A stretch of 64,000 nt of DNA from Mesodorylaimus sp. YZB2_4. Taxonomy: Eukaryota > Nematoda > Enoplea > Dorylaimida > Dorylaimidae. The translations under genes and the position numbers were made by a program. The stretch spans positions 1,736,001-1,800,000 of the forward strand of contig JASANH010000938.1 of assembly GCA_030248295.1 (NCBI GenBank), given 5' to 3'. The notes below the pieces were generated by a model. That model saw nothing but the letters and a program-made list of their open reading frames with translations. It made no database searches and was not told the DNA's origin. This document shows positions 45,416 to 56,215 of this stretch, piece after piece. The number at the start of each line of letters is the position of its first letter. Position 1 is the stretch's first letter.

Positions 45416-46935
45416 TGTTGGAGAAAAAAGGCCGCTTTCGAGTTATTCTGAAAAAGGAAGAGAGTTATTTATTCTCATGCTTATGCACGCGCCATTCACG
45501 GTATTCATGAGTCGAAATCTCGACGTAAATGCTCAAGTGATCAAAATCTCCGCAACTGGACATCATAACTGTAAACGGGCAGTTAGAAAAATGGTGATCA
45601 CTCTTCCATCGATTCTCGAAAGGGACGCCTTGGAAGAAAGAATCTGCTGAAGGCTCGATTCAAATTCGATTTCAAAGTTCGGAAGAGAACGGAGCACAGA
45701 GTGAAAGCCAAATGTACATGAAGACGTCCTGAATTGCTGACAGTTCCCAGAGAATGACGGGAACAGCTTGCGATCATCGGATAGCCCGAGAGATCGAGAA
45801 AACAAAAGGTACGAGTCCGCGCGGTAAAATCGCAAATCGGCTTCCTCATCATCACCCGAAATCAAAATCAACAAGTCAATCTGACATGGCAGTCGCACGA
45901 CAGTGCAATCCGATTTCACCCTCCTGGTTTCGCCCCGATTTCGACAAACTGCCTTTGCTAACGAGCACGCAGACCCCGTCTCCACAGTACACTGAACGCC
46001 CCTCCAACGCAACCGTGTTTCTCGAAGGAGCTCGGCTAAATGCCGTCCGATTCCGAAAATATGAAAAAGCTATTCAGGAATTACAGAACGAGGAGGCCGT
46101 CTGGCGCGGGTTGACTGTATGGATGGGCTGCATAGGTCGGACTCACTTTCTTGCTTGAAGGCAGCCGCGCTACTTTCGTCGATGGTTTTTAGAAGAAAGC
46201 CTGATCGTGTTTAGTGCATGCGCGTCGGCATTGGCAAAGCTCACGATCAGTACTGTAAGCCATTTATCAAGGGGCGATGCTGGGTGGCGCCGAGTTGGCG
46301 ATGGCCATTTGTAGCCTAAAGCGTTCATAACCGACATGAAAGCCTCGCCGCCCGCCCTTTCCCTCAAACAATCTATTGCGTTTCCTTTTAGTTTCTTGCA
46401 CTCACAAGTCAGCTATCGTCGCAGTCTTCATCTGTCCTTTGACTCATCTACGCAACCCATCTAAACAGGTCAGCGTCGTCCCGTCGTCGGAATGGGTACC
46501 GTGAGAAATGGAGCGTCCCACGGCGGCCAGCCATTGCTAGGAATGGCCTTGCCGAGAGCAGACGAATGAGCAATGCTGACAGGAAATGCTTAGTCATCGC
46601 TCTACCACGGCCACACGCAATGACTGCCGACCGTTTTTTAGGTGACGCAAGGATACGCAATAGCCTTGCGAGGTGCAAGCTCAAGGATACCTTGTTGAAT
46701 TTCAAACGTGTTTTATCGTCGACGAAGGGTGTTGCATGCGACTGTAGGCGGGGCGGCCTTTTTCGTAGCTCTGCTTTGGATGACACGCCCATGCACATTC
46801 TAGGTCAGGTGACCATTATCGCGTGGTCAGTGATCACGATCACAAGCCTGCGATATGATCAATCAGCACAAAACAGATGTAAAGAATGAAAACGTGCAAG
46901 CGCAGTAGCTCTAATCGCAGGCACAAACTTCGGTG
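45416..46935. other. Intergenic with one uncertain plus-strand exon
   Basis: 1.5 kb between two minus-strand genes. Apart from the uncertain frame at 45886-46158 I see nothing coding in 46160-46935. Confidence 0.45.
45886..46158 (+). CDS. Possible small gene or first exon, unrecognised
   Basis: The open frame from ATG 45886 gives MAVARQCNPISPSWFRPDFD and later FLEGARLNAVRFRKYEKA and IQELQNEEAVWRG, 90 aa. The composition looks like a real protein and the sequence lies just upstream of the forkhead gene on the opposite strand. A longer in-frame start exists at 45754. The end may be a splice donor (ATAGGTCGG at about 46131) instead of the stop. No homologue recognised. Confidence 0.35.
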   Translation: MAVARQCNPISPSWFRPDFDKLPLLTSTQTPSPQYTERPSNATVFLEGARLNAVRFRKYEKAIQELQNEEAVWRGLTVWMGCIGRTHFLA

Positions 46936-49900
46936 CTAGTTGAACTTTATGTCCTGCTCAAAGTGCGAGCGCACGTGTCTCAGATTCAGTTCCTCGGTGG
47001 ATATCTGGCGCATTTTGAACTTCTGTACTTTCCCCGTGACAGTGAGTGGGAAATCCTTTTCTTCTTTGAATAGAATGTACTGAGGAATTTTATAGTGCGC
47101 CATCTGAAAAGCGAAAAACAATCTTGTGCTAACGATAATATAGAGTAAGTGAGGGACAGAAAGAGACCCACACCATGGGAATGGGATACCTGAGTAACGA
47201 AGGACAGCGAAGCGGCGATTATCAGCTGCTTTGCTACGATAATCGAGGCGGGAAGATAGCTTGGAGCAGGCTGATGATGCAGCCGACGATGGCAGAGAAG
47301 CTACCGCCTGGCTCAATATCAAGGACCTGGGACTTCTGTTCTCTCACTAGAGTCAGAGAAGAGAAGCCCCAGGTCCGACTGTCCTCCTTCTGGCGTACCT
47401 TTCCTTTACAGAATTCCCTGATCTCGTCCGCCGTGCACATCACTCCTCGATGCAGGCGTATCCAGGCGCAGACAGCCTCCCCCAATCTGGCATCTGGCAC
47501 ACCGACCACGTGAGCATCCTCGACCTTGGAATGCGAAAAGAGCAGTCGTTCGATCTCGGTTGGATAAATGTTCTCGCCGCCTCGGCATATCATATCCTTG
47601 ATACGACCCACGATCCTCACATACCCGTCCTCGTCCATCACTGCCTGGTCACTAAAGTCAGTTCATGCTAACTGTGGTGCTATGCACACAGACAACACGT
47701 CATACCCAGTCCTATACCATCGGTCGCGCCCAATCACCTCCTTGGTCTTGTCCTCGTCGTTCCAGTACCCCAACATGACGCACGTACCTCGAATTAGTAA
47801 CTCGCCAGGCACACCCGGCTTGACCACGCGATTCTCGTGGTCAACTATTTTAGCCTGCGAGACAGATCAGCGGGTATCGAACACGGATGACTGCAGCCTC
47901 GCTTACCTCGGTGTGTTCGACTACAGTGCCCACTGTGCCAACGCGGCGCTCGATCGGGTCATCGACATTGGTAGCGAAGGTGGCTGGACTGTTCTCGGTT
48001 GTGCCGTAAACCACCTGCAACGTACTCGAACGATGGGGGCCTTGTGAGTGCTCACGGACTCGTACGTACTGCCAGATCCTTCATGTGCATTTTCTCCATC
48101 AGTGCCTTGCAGACTTCGATGGGGCATGGAGCACCAGCCATGGTGCCCCCTCGCAGCGAATCGTACTTATACTTGGAGAATTCCTTGTGATTCAGCATAT
48201 CGATAAACATGGTGGGAGTGCCATACACGTTGGTGCATCTGGCAATAAAGGCAGTGCACGTGGAACAGTTTTGGGGAGAGTTGGTCCTGTAGCACCATAC
48301 TATATGGGACCCGCAGATTGGATTCGCTCATAATAAACAAGCCTACCGGGGCGGCATGCATTATTGATGCGCAGCGTTTGTGCATTCTTTTCTCAGAATG
48401 GTAACTTAGTATGGTGTCACAGCATTCATGATCCATCCATATGAGGATAGGCTTATGGTGTGCATGTACTTGTCCATTCGGTTGCTGCGGCGAGCTATCA
48501 CACTGACGATGAGCGCAGTAGCTAGTCGTCCTTTATCAACACTGCTTACTTTTCTGCCTCCACTGCTTGCAAAGAGGCCAAAGCTTCGAAAGAGGGCGCC
48601 GGGAAGACGGCCGTGGCTCCGTGTACGACCGCCGCTAACGATCCGAACACGCATCCAAAACAATGGTACAAGGGCGGTGGGCAGCAGATAATGGTCGGCT
48701 GAAACGGTACGTGCTACCTTAGACAGTGATCAGCGGCGGCATTGATACCTTGTCGTGATAGTTTTGGCGACATCCGACGAAGTAAGCGTTGTTGATGATG
48801 TTGTGGTGCGAGAGGGAAGCACCTTTCGGAGAACCAGTCGTGCCCTGGCAGAAGTTAACAGCAAATGACGGAGTGAAGACGAGGAAAGGCACAGGAGACG
48901 CCACTCTATTCCACTTGACTTGCCCAGTACAGTCCCACTACGGAGTCAAGAGACAGACGGAAAGCTGCCTGAGCGCCCTTACTGAGGTAAACTGGATATT
49001 GACTGGATCATCGGACTGCTGGGTCTCTATGATCTGCGCCAACCTTTTATCGCTTTCCGAGTCACCAGCACTAATGATTTCAGAAAAGAGCCAAGCTCCC
49101 CTGAAAAAATGAACAAATGCTCGTGATCGATGGGCCTTATGGGAATTGCATCGATAAGAGACCCCAAACTGATAGGCTAACCAGTACTTACGGCTTGCGC
49201 TCCTCTCCAAGAAAGATCACATGTTTCAAATCAGGCATCCTGAAACCGAACATGATAGAGGTCAAAACAGAGGGAAATGGACATACATACTTTTCGTCGT
49301 GTAGTTGTCCAGCAGCTGATGATGTCAGGGCGGGCACAACATCGCTAATCATCTCAAGATAGTTCTGAGTCTTGAAGGAGACTGAAGAAATGAGGCACCG
49401 GACCCCCACCTTGACGAGGAACGAACGATGTTCAGGCCTGATAAGGGGACAGAAAACTTAATCAACTCACCTTTTTCAGGCAATATTGCAGCTCTTGAGG
49501 ACGATACGCCGGATTGATGTTGACCTGCAGAAAGAGAGAGGCCCGGACATGCGGAAGTGTACGTTAGTCAATCAAATTCAGGCGCCACCCTGATAGGGTC
49601 CCTTTGAAAGGTAAAGTTTTTCAGCCTGTTCTGTACGTAAACCATCCTAAAATGCAGCCGTTCACTCTCGCAGGGGGTTTTTCCCTCTCGCGCTCTTTTC
49701 CTATGAAACAGATTTATCGCCAGGTCTCCCAGCCTACCAGCACCATGCAAAGCATCGCCAGGCAATCACTCTCATCGTCAGTTTCCCGCCGCACTCACGA
49801 GACTCTTACGAGATACCTCATTTATGAGCCTGCACCCACCAGCACGAGTTCATGCTGAAGTATCGCACTTGAGCGCACTCACCAAAACCAGTCCAGCCAA

Positions 49901-50470
49901 GGCAGTACCGAACTGTGTGACTACCCATTCGTAGACATTCGGTGCCCAAATACCCACTCGATCACCCTTGTTCAACCCCAGTGCTAATAGGCCGCTACCC
50001 AAACGATGAGCCTGAAGCAAAAGCTGTCGCGAATGTTTGCATGCACGAGGGCGCAAAAAGACTCCTTACGTACATCGTGACAGAATTGGGAATATGTTTT
50101 GCGTATCTTGTCGCGGGGGAATACGAACAAGTCCTTGTCAGGGCATCTTTCCACCGACTGCACGAGCATGTCACTCATTGTGGTGTTCAGAAGTGGAATG
50201 TCACTGGCACCATGTACATACGACACACGGAGTTTGGCCGAGGATGCATAGCCACGGATCAGTATCCTAAGCCAAAGGAACGTAACGTATGTTCAAGTCA
50301 GGTGGTATCTCCTTCACTATTGTGACTTGCTTTGGGGCGAGCGTGCAGAGGCCATTGTGAAAACCGGCAATCATGGTTAGCATAGTCTACAAACTGTTGC
50401 TAACTACTGCACCCTATTCCTGACCTCTAGCATACCCAATCAAAGGCGCATCGTGTACTCACCTCAGCAT
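46936..50470 (-). CDS. ACSF2: Mitochondrial medium-chain acyl-CoA synthetase ACSF2
   Basis: ANL-superfamily ligase activating fatty acids with ATP and CoA in mitochondria. Fourteen exons: 50470-50463, 50266-50074, 50023-49883, 49524-49471, 49409-49291, 49239-49192, 49100-48983, 48844-48749, 48698-48550, 48238-48070, 48014-47907, 47854-47706, 47651-47399, 47103-46936; 590 aa (human 615). Exon 1 codes only MLR minus one base; joined it reads [19 protein letters not shown], a good mitochondrial presequence. Motifs: the P-loop [18 protein letters not shown] (motif A3), YGTTENSP (A5), [14 protein letters not shown] (A7), [16 protein letters not shown] (A8) and the A10 lysine in [10 protein letters not shown]. 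All adenylation and thioesterification residues appear intact. Confidence 0.95.
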
Positions 50471-50709
50471 TCTTGCTTTCTCGCACAGCCGGTTTAAATT
50501 TGCCGATTCTTTTACTCTATAAAACAAAAACTGGTGACCAGCCAAAAATCCAATTAAAGGCAAGAACAAACGGGTGAATCCTATGAGCCTGGCAGCAGAC
50601 GTGCTGCGAGCCAACACTTCTTATCTTATCTATTAGGCGGACAAACACGTGCGGTTCAAGCCCCTGCAAAGATCTGCACTACCTCAATTTTCGAATGCCT
50701 ATGAAAACT

Positions 50710-51010
50710 CACTGACGATGAGCCTCGCTACGCTGTTCCCGCCAGTCCTTAACAGATGACGCCCGTTCCACAGTTTACCATCGCGAACCAGTTCATCGCG
50801 GAAAAGGTTGCTATAGCGCTGGGCCACCAAGACGACTTGATCACGAGCCAAGCTGTGCACCTGAAACTGGATCTCGCTGACAGCTGACGAGATGCATCGA
50901 TTAGTGCACACAATAAACGTGCCATTCGACAGTGCCTCTCGAACATGGATGCCCACAGGCCAGGCAGTGCGCAAAAGCAAAGTATGTACTTTGTTATACA
51001 ACTGAAAACT
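50710..51010 (-). CDS. Possible exon of unrecognised minus-strand gene
   Basis: An open minus-strand frame with an acceptor-like TTTTCAG near 51010 and a donor at about 50712 (TCAGTGAG). It reads LYNKVHTLLLRTAWPVG, then EIQFQVHSLARDQVVLVAQ and YSNLFRDELVRDGKLWNG. No family recognised. It might be ACSF2 5' leader or unrelated. Confidence 0.25.
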
Positions 51011-51318
51011 TTGCATCACGACACAGTGCCAAAGTCCAATACAATACATATGCGCCTACCATAACCAGTCGCTGCTGTGCCATACTTATTGCAAAAACTT
51101 ATGTAAACTCTCATTCACGATCTGCTGAAGGCATGCAGCGCCCCCCCCCCAAATAACAAGCCCATATTCTGCAATAAGCAACATTGGAAGCTTCGTTTGA
51201 ACACTTTCGTAGATGCAGCAGTGACAGATGTTTTGCCTACATCTCAAAAAAATACATCTACATGTACATCTCAAAAAAATCTTTAGGGCAAAAAAAAACT
51301 AAAAAAGCTGAATCACGA

Positions 51319-51640
51319 CGAACTAATTGACCTTTTTCCCAAAGATTGCGCCATTTGCAATCTAGAGGGACCAGGCACACCAAGCTGTCCAGAAGTAACC
51401 CTGGAATGAGGGAATACTTAGCGCTGTGCATCTTACAATTAGCTGGAACACCGACCTTGGCTGATACTTTTTCAAAGAATAGCTCTCATTCAATTAATGC
51501 CTGCCTCTCTTCAGGAACGGTGACTGGCCAGATGTCACTTGTGGACAGATTCACAAAGCAATTGCAAGTCTGGCTTGGGTGTGCTGTTATTCGATCCAGA
51601 ATGGAAAGGATCGGCAGTAATTTCCAGCATCTTCTGTAAA
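51319..51640 (-). CDS. 3' end of an unrecognised minus-strand gene
   Basis: Two exons with good signals: a short exon after TTTTTACAG at about 51640 (KMLEITADPFHSGSNNST, then CESVHK), donor at about 51547. The final exon starts about 51413 after TCATTCCAG (VTSGQLGVPGPSRLQMAQSL) and ends at the stop near 51321. Phase 2 agrees across the junction. Upstream exons probably lie in 51650-52300 but are not resolved. No homologue recognised. Confidence 0.4.
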
Positions 51641-52359
51641 AAGGATTGCATTGCGAGGAACCATGGCAAAAGGTAAAAAATTTCAACGCCATGCAATGAT
51701 ACCATCATTTTATCAAGGAAAACTGCGATGTCCAAGCTTGGGGCAGTACTAACTAACGATTAATGCTGACAATATCACTTGCTGAAATTTTAAAAGGATC
51801 TACAGTGCTGAGATTTTTGTTGCAGAAGGAAGATAATGTGGATAAATATCCTGTGATACTTCGCTCAAGAAATGTGAAAGACTACAACCCCTGCCCTTTT
51901 GCATCAGACATCAACCTAAAGCAACATCTTGCAGTATTACCTCAGTCACGTCTACACTACGGCATCGTCAAACTTGCAACTTCCTGAAGAGCACTTCAAT
52001 GAGCAATGCATAAAATGGTCGGTCGTGCAGTTTTTCTTGCAAAGACTACTAAAATTGCGATCTCAGGGAGCCTGAGATCGCATGCCAGACTGAACAGCAA
52101 GAATCCACACGCGTAACACAGCGATCGGAAGAAATTCGAGCTGTCTCATCCTCAAACACCTCACTAATTGTTTCAGCCCAAGCCCTCACTGCAACGTGTA
52201 GTGCAACTGCTAAGATGACAAGATGAGGCTTTCAATCAAAGTCAGAGCTTATTTATGGGTTCTACGGCATGGTTATTGCTTATCTTATCCTAACAGACTT
52301 GCATTATTTGCACTCTTGTTCATAGGTGCTCGATAAGGGGGAAGAAGGGCACACACTCG

Positions 52360-53148
52360 AGGATGCATGATTATCACATGCATGTCCAAGTGACTTTTGC
52401 AGAGTGTAAACAGTCGGACTGCCGGCAGTCAGTTGGGCCTGCGTTGTGGTTGTGCGAGGCTGCGTGTGCTCTGCTTGAACTCGCCTGCGTTTGCGAATAC
52501 GATCGAGTGTGTTTGGGTGACGAGAATGGCACCGTTGGTGAAGGCGACGGGTTTGGACGGGTCGATGACGGGCCTTGGGGACGCGATCGACGGGAGCGGT
52601 GCCTTGATTCTGGTTTCGACGATGGTCGTCGGTCTGCTATTCGTCCTGTTCGCGGCCATCGTGGCTCTGCTTTGCGCGTGCGGAGGCGAGAAGAAGGGTG
52701 ACGACAAGGTCAGTCGGGGCTCCCTGGGTGTCGGTCATTTACGGACCCAGTCTCGTTTAGGATGGCGGCAAGAAAGCTGAGGTCGTTCCACCGCCTTCCA
52801 GTCAACTGGGTGCTTCGGGTAAAGCGGAGCCAGGAGCGAGCAATAAATCGCCGGCGCCTGGTGGCAAGTCGGGCCGGTAAGTGCCAGCATTCTCTGTTAG
52901 CCTCGGATGCAGACCCCCGATTGCTTGCAGCGGCGAAGCGCACAAGACAAAGATCACGTTGACGCCGCCGGGAGCCACTTGCCCGCCGCAATACATCCCC
53001 GACGACGAAGACAAGACGGTGAACGTGGAGGGCCTGCTGAAGAAGGCCTGACCCGACCCAGTGCAATGATCACTTCCAGTCCCTGACGATCACATGATCG
53101 CCTCTTTGACGGTTGCCCTTGTGATTTTGTGATACTAGCTGTGTTCTA
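52360..53148 (+). repeat. Duplicated gene block, right copy
   Basis: The counterpart of 42245-43027 in direct orientation. Differences are few: a one-to-two-base change near GTGTAAACAGTCGG, T for C just before the ATG, and A for G in the second intron. The match ends sharply at TGTGTTCTA, where the flanks become unrelated. Confidence 0.9.
52526..53051 (+). CDS. Small single-pass membrane protein, copy 2
   Basis: Exons 52526-52708, 52761-52876 and 52931-53051. By reading, the 139-aa product is the same as that of the copy at 42411-42936, with the same splice phases (0 and 2). Its neighbourhood differs: ACSF2 and the unresolved minus-strand exons lie upstream, and a SINE copy and photolyase downstream. 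Both copies keep start, stop and splice sites, so both are potentially expressed. The lack of coding change suggests very recent duplication, gene conversion or an assembly artefact. Function unknown. Confidence 0.72.
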
Positions 53149-54544
53149 TTAAATGAAGCTTAGCATGTGTGCCGATAGCGTCATGCAGTGAACTGAAAAA
53201 CGAGGGTCATCTATGAGACACGCAATTGACTGAGGGAGTTCATTCATTCCATTCTTGGTTTATTACACATTGTGCTCTTCTTGATGCCGATTCGCCGTTG
53301 ATTTTGATAGGGCTTTAGCTCGTCAATGAAGATCCTTCCAGTACATCCAGTGCACACATCCTTCCAGTGTTCCAGTTGACAAAGAGTGCTTTTTTTGGAC
53401 CCATCCTGGTCGTTCCAGGGGAGAGTCGATTTTCGGCTCCTTATCTGCGGGCTAGGTGGCTTGTTAGTTGATCCTATTATGCCATCGGATAGGGTCAATC
53501 TAGGACGCATGCCGGGCAAGGGTGCGTGTTAGTCGTACCCCGCGATGCCGGCAGTTACCCACCATACCCAGCCTAACCCAGCCAGTAAGGGGATCCGAAT
53601 TGGAGAGCCTCCCGCCCCATAAGGCCTCTCCTTATTTATCAACCTCAGTGGGATGAAAGGTAAGTCACCCACCAGCAGGCCTGCAAGAACTTCACCGAGT
53701 TCCCGGAGGGGCAGAGTTCTCTTCCAAGGACTGTTACACGCATTTCACCGCTACATCACCGAGGCGGCATGAAAGAGTGCTTGCACATCGCTGAATAACA
53801 GTTTAATGCCGCCCTGATGTTATCACCATAAAAAATGGCAGATAGAATGGCAGTTTGCGAGCATCACTGTGGAACAGATTCACCAACTCGAGGCGAGGTA
53901 GTTGCTGTAAAATTAATGGTTAGCTCACGAACTGATGTTGTGTTCATGTCAGCCGAGGTTGCTATTCTTCACCCGTCACGCAGCTAATTTGGATCTGGCA
54001 GAACAGCGTCATGGACTGGACCTTTTTCTACACGGGTCAGCAGTCGTGACTAGGTGCTTTGACCATGACGCTTGCTGTAAAAGCTACGGAGAGTGGGGGT
54101 CATTCAGACTGATCGTGAGCGTGATGTTATCATAACGTCTAATTAAAAACCTCATTGAAGCTAACGGCTCAAAATCTTCGCCAACAAGAAGGCGCTTTCG
54201 CTCTGAATCTCCACTTCACTTCGTAATTAACTCTTCGCTCTACTTGAGGGCACGAGCCCAACGCCACTCAGATCTACAATAGGTCAAATCTATTTGACTG
54301 CGCAACAGGAACACCCGACTCCGAGAAAACATGCTTACATCCACGAACGAGTCAACCATCCAACCGTGACTTATCATTAGTCACGATCAGACAATGAGAT
54401 TTTAACAGTCTCCACTAATAGCCTTTTACTGCGAATCTTTTCACAAAGGAGACAGGAAATCGAATTCGAATTAGTAAGACTATCTAATTATCGACAGAGC
54501 GAGCCCAAAGTTACACTGTAAATTCAGAACACCATCCTTTGCTC
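53052..54544. other. Intergenic with SINE copy B
   Basis: 1.5 kb. The SINE fills 53385-53785. The rest (53790-54544) is AT-rich with no supported exon, and its right end is photolyase 3' flank. Confidence 0.55.
53385..53785 (-). repeat. tRNA-derived SINE-like repeat, copy B
   Basis: The reverse complement aligns with 16845-17275 across CCGCCTCGGTG, the GAACTCGGTGAAGTTCT block, GAGAGGCCTTATGGGGCGGG and CGACTAACACGCACCCTTGC. It has lost about 35 bases around the B-box. Confidence 0.75.
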
Positions 54545-56215
54545 TTATTTCTTACCGTAGATAACTTTGAACGCGTTGATCGCCCGCACTCGAGCCTTGT
54601 CGTGATCGACGATCGGCAAGGGATATTGGGCTGCAGACAATTTACCCTTGCCCTTTCCTTTCGTTCCGCCAGATTGGTGAGGAGCATGAATCGATTTGTC
54701 GTCTACTTCGGCCAGTTCAGGTACCCATTTCCGAATAAATTCACCATCCGGATCGAACTTCTTACTTTGCAAAAACGGGTTGAACACGCGGAAGTAAGGC
54801 TGCGAGTCAGTGCCCGTCGATGCTGACCACTGCCAGCCGCCGTTGTTCGATGCAAAGTCTCCGTCGATCAGGTTGTTCATAAAATATTTTTCGCCCCACT
54901 GCCAGTTGATCAACAGGTCCTTAGTCAGGAACATGGCCGTAATCATACGCAATCGATTGTGCATCCATCCCGTAGCGTTCAACTGGCGCATTGCGGCGTC
55001 CACGATCGGGAACCCAGTCTTTCCTTGGCACCACTTCTCGAACATATCTTCGTCGTCGCTCCATTTCACGGCTTCCGTTTCTTGCTTGAACGGCTTGTTC
55101 ATACAAACGTACGGATAGCAAAATAAAATATTGCGATAAAAATCTCGCCAGCAAATTTCACTGATCCACGTCGTGATGCCTTTTGATCCCGTCGATAACT
55201 TTCCTCGACTGCGTTTTCGGCACGTAGCGACCAAGTATTTGCCAGACACCATTCCCAGGCTGAGATAGGGAGACAACTTGCTCGTTCCATCAACAGCCGG
55301 GAAATCGCGATCGACGTCGTAATCTAGGAGACGCTTGCTTTCGATGAATTCGTTAGCCAGATGCAGCACTTCCGCCTCAGTAAACAGCCAATTCGTATCG
55401 CTGTGGTTAAAAATGCCCCGGCATTTCTCTTCCAGCTCGGCCAGCAGTGAAAATTTCTTGAAGTCCTCGACCAATACGAACGACGTCGTTGTCTCGATTT
55501 CGGCATTTCGATAGTTCAGATCGTCGACATTGTACAAGTGCAAAAATTCGTGTCCATGTTCATTCTTTTCCTTCGACTCCAAAAAGTCCAGCCATCGTTT
55601 TTTGAAAGGCGTAAAGACGACGAAATCGCGATCCTGTTGAGTCTTGCATGTGCCCGGTGGGATGACGCATTGATCGTGATACGAGAACGAATGAATTTCG
55701 TGCTGTCCGAGCATTTTATCGACTATCGAGTCACGAGTCGATTCATCTACTTCGTACTGTTTGTTGTAGAAGACGGCCGCCGCGCCAGATTCCACGCAAA
55801 ATTTGACTACCGTCTTTGGCACGTCCAACGGATCGTCCACATTGATGACGAACAAATCAACGTTCAGTTGCGACAGCAGCGATTCCTTCAACGACTCGAC
55901 AGCTTTTAGCATCAAGTAAATTTTGCAATCGGCGTACTCGTGTATTTTCATTTCTTTAAAGCAAAAGACGAACAGACCCACCAAATTCGGCTTCTTACCA
56001 TGCCCCTTCTGGCAGTGCTTCGCAGCGAAATAAAGGGCCGGATTATCTACCAGTCGCAGATCATTTTTGAACCATACCACGGCGCAATCGGATTCGTTGG
56101 CATCCAAGCGAGAGTACTTGACTCGTTTGGTGACGGCTTCGGGCATGACACTTGCGTATGAAATGTAATTTTTCTCCGAATACGTATAGTCCCCACTAGT
56201 CGACGAAGACGCCAT
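54545..56215 (-). CDS. Class I CPD photolyase, intronless
   Basis: FAD enzyme that repairs UV cyclobutane pyrimidine dimers using blue light. 556 aa from ATG 56215 in one exon. A GTG-led extension to 56311 is probably leader. N-terminal antenna domain: AVVWFKNDLRLVDNPALY. FAD domain: GTSKLSPYLSLGMVSGKY, WISEICWRDFYRNIL, TGFPIVDAAMRQL, GWMHNRLRMITAMFLTKDLL, NWQWGEKYFM, LIDGDFASNNGGWQWSAST and PYFRVFNPFLQSKKFDPDGE. The NNGGWQWSASTGTD block is the signature of microbial class I CPD photolyases. Animal (6-4) photolyases/cryptochromes have a QNNGNWMW-type block and animal CPD photolyases are class II. Lack of introns beside intron-rich genes fits horizontal acquisition, but does not prove it. The C-terminus has a GKGKGKGK stretch. 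Confidence 0.95.
   Translation of the reverse strand: MASSSTSGDYTYSEKNYISYASVMPEAVTKRVKYSRLDANESDCAVVWFKNDLRLVDNPALYFAAKHCQKGHGKKPNLVGLFVFCFKEMKIHEYADCKIYLMLKAVESLKESLLSQLNVDLFVINVDDPLDVPKTVVKFCVESGAAAVFYNKQYEVDESTRDSIVDKMLGQHEIHSFSYHDQCVIPPGTCKTQQDRDFVVFTPFKKRWLDFLESKEKNEHGHEFLHLYNVDDLNYRNAEIETTTSFVLVEDFKKFSLLAELEEKCRGIFNHSDTNWLFTEAEVLHLANEFIESKRLLDYDVDRDFPAVDGTSKLSPYLSLGMVSGKYLVATCRKRSRGKLSTGSKGITTWISEICWRDFYRNILFCYPYVCMNKPFKQETEAVKWSDDEDMFEKWCQGKTGFPIVDAAMRQLNATGWMHNRLRMITAMFLTKDLLINWQWGEKYFMNNLIDGDFASNNGGWQWSASTGTDSQPYFRVFNPFLQSKKFDPDGEFIRKWVPELAEVDDKSIHAPHQSGGTKGKGKGKLSAAQYPLPIVDHDKARVRAINAFKVIYGKK

Larger units (their letters stand above)
50471..52525. other. Poorly resolved region with minus-strand exons
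   Basis: 2 kb between ACSF2 and membrane gene copy 2. It has at least one believable minus-strand terminal exon pair (51319-51640) and open minus-strand frames at 50710-51010. Base composition is more AT-rich than in the flanking genes. A small hairpin (GCGATCTCAGGGAGCCTGAGATCGC) lies at about 52057-52081. Confidence 0.4.

Noticed and set aside
51763..51987. 74-aa plus-strand frame
   Set aside because: AT-rich, no splice context or homology, and opposite to more believable minus-strand exons.
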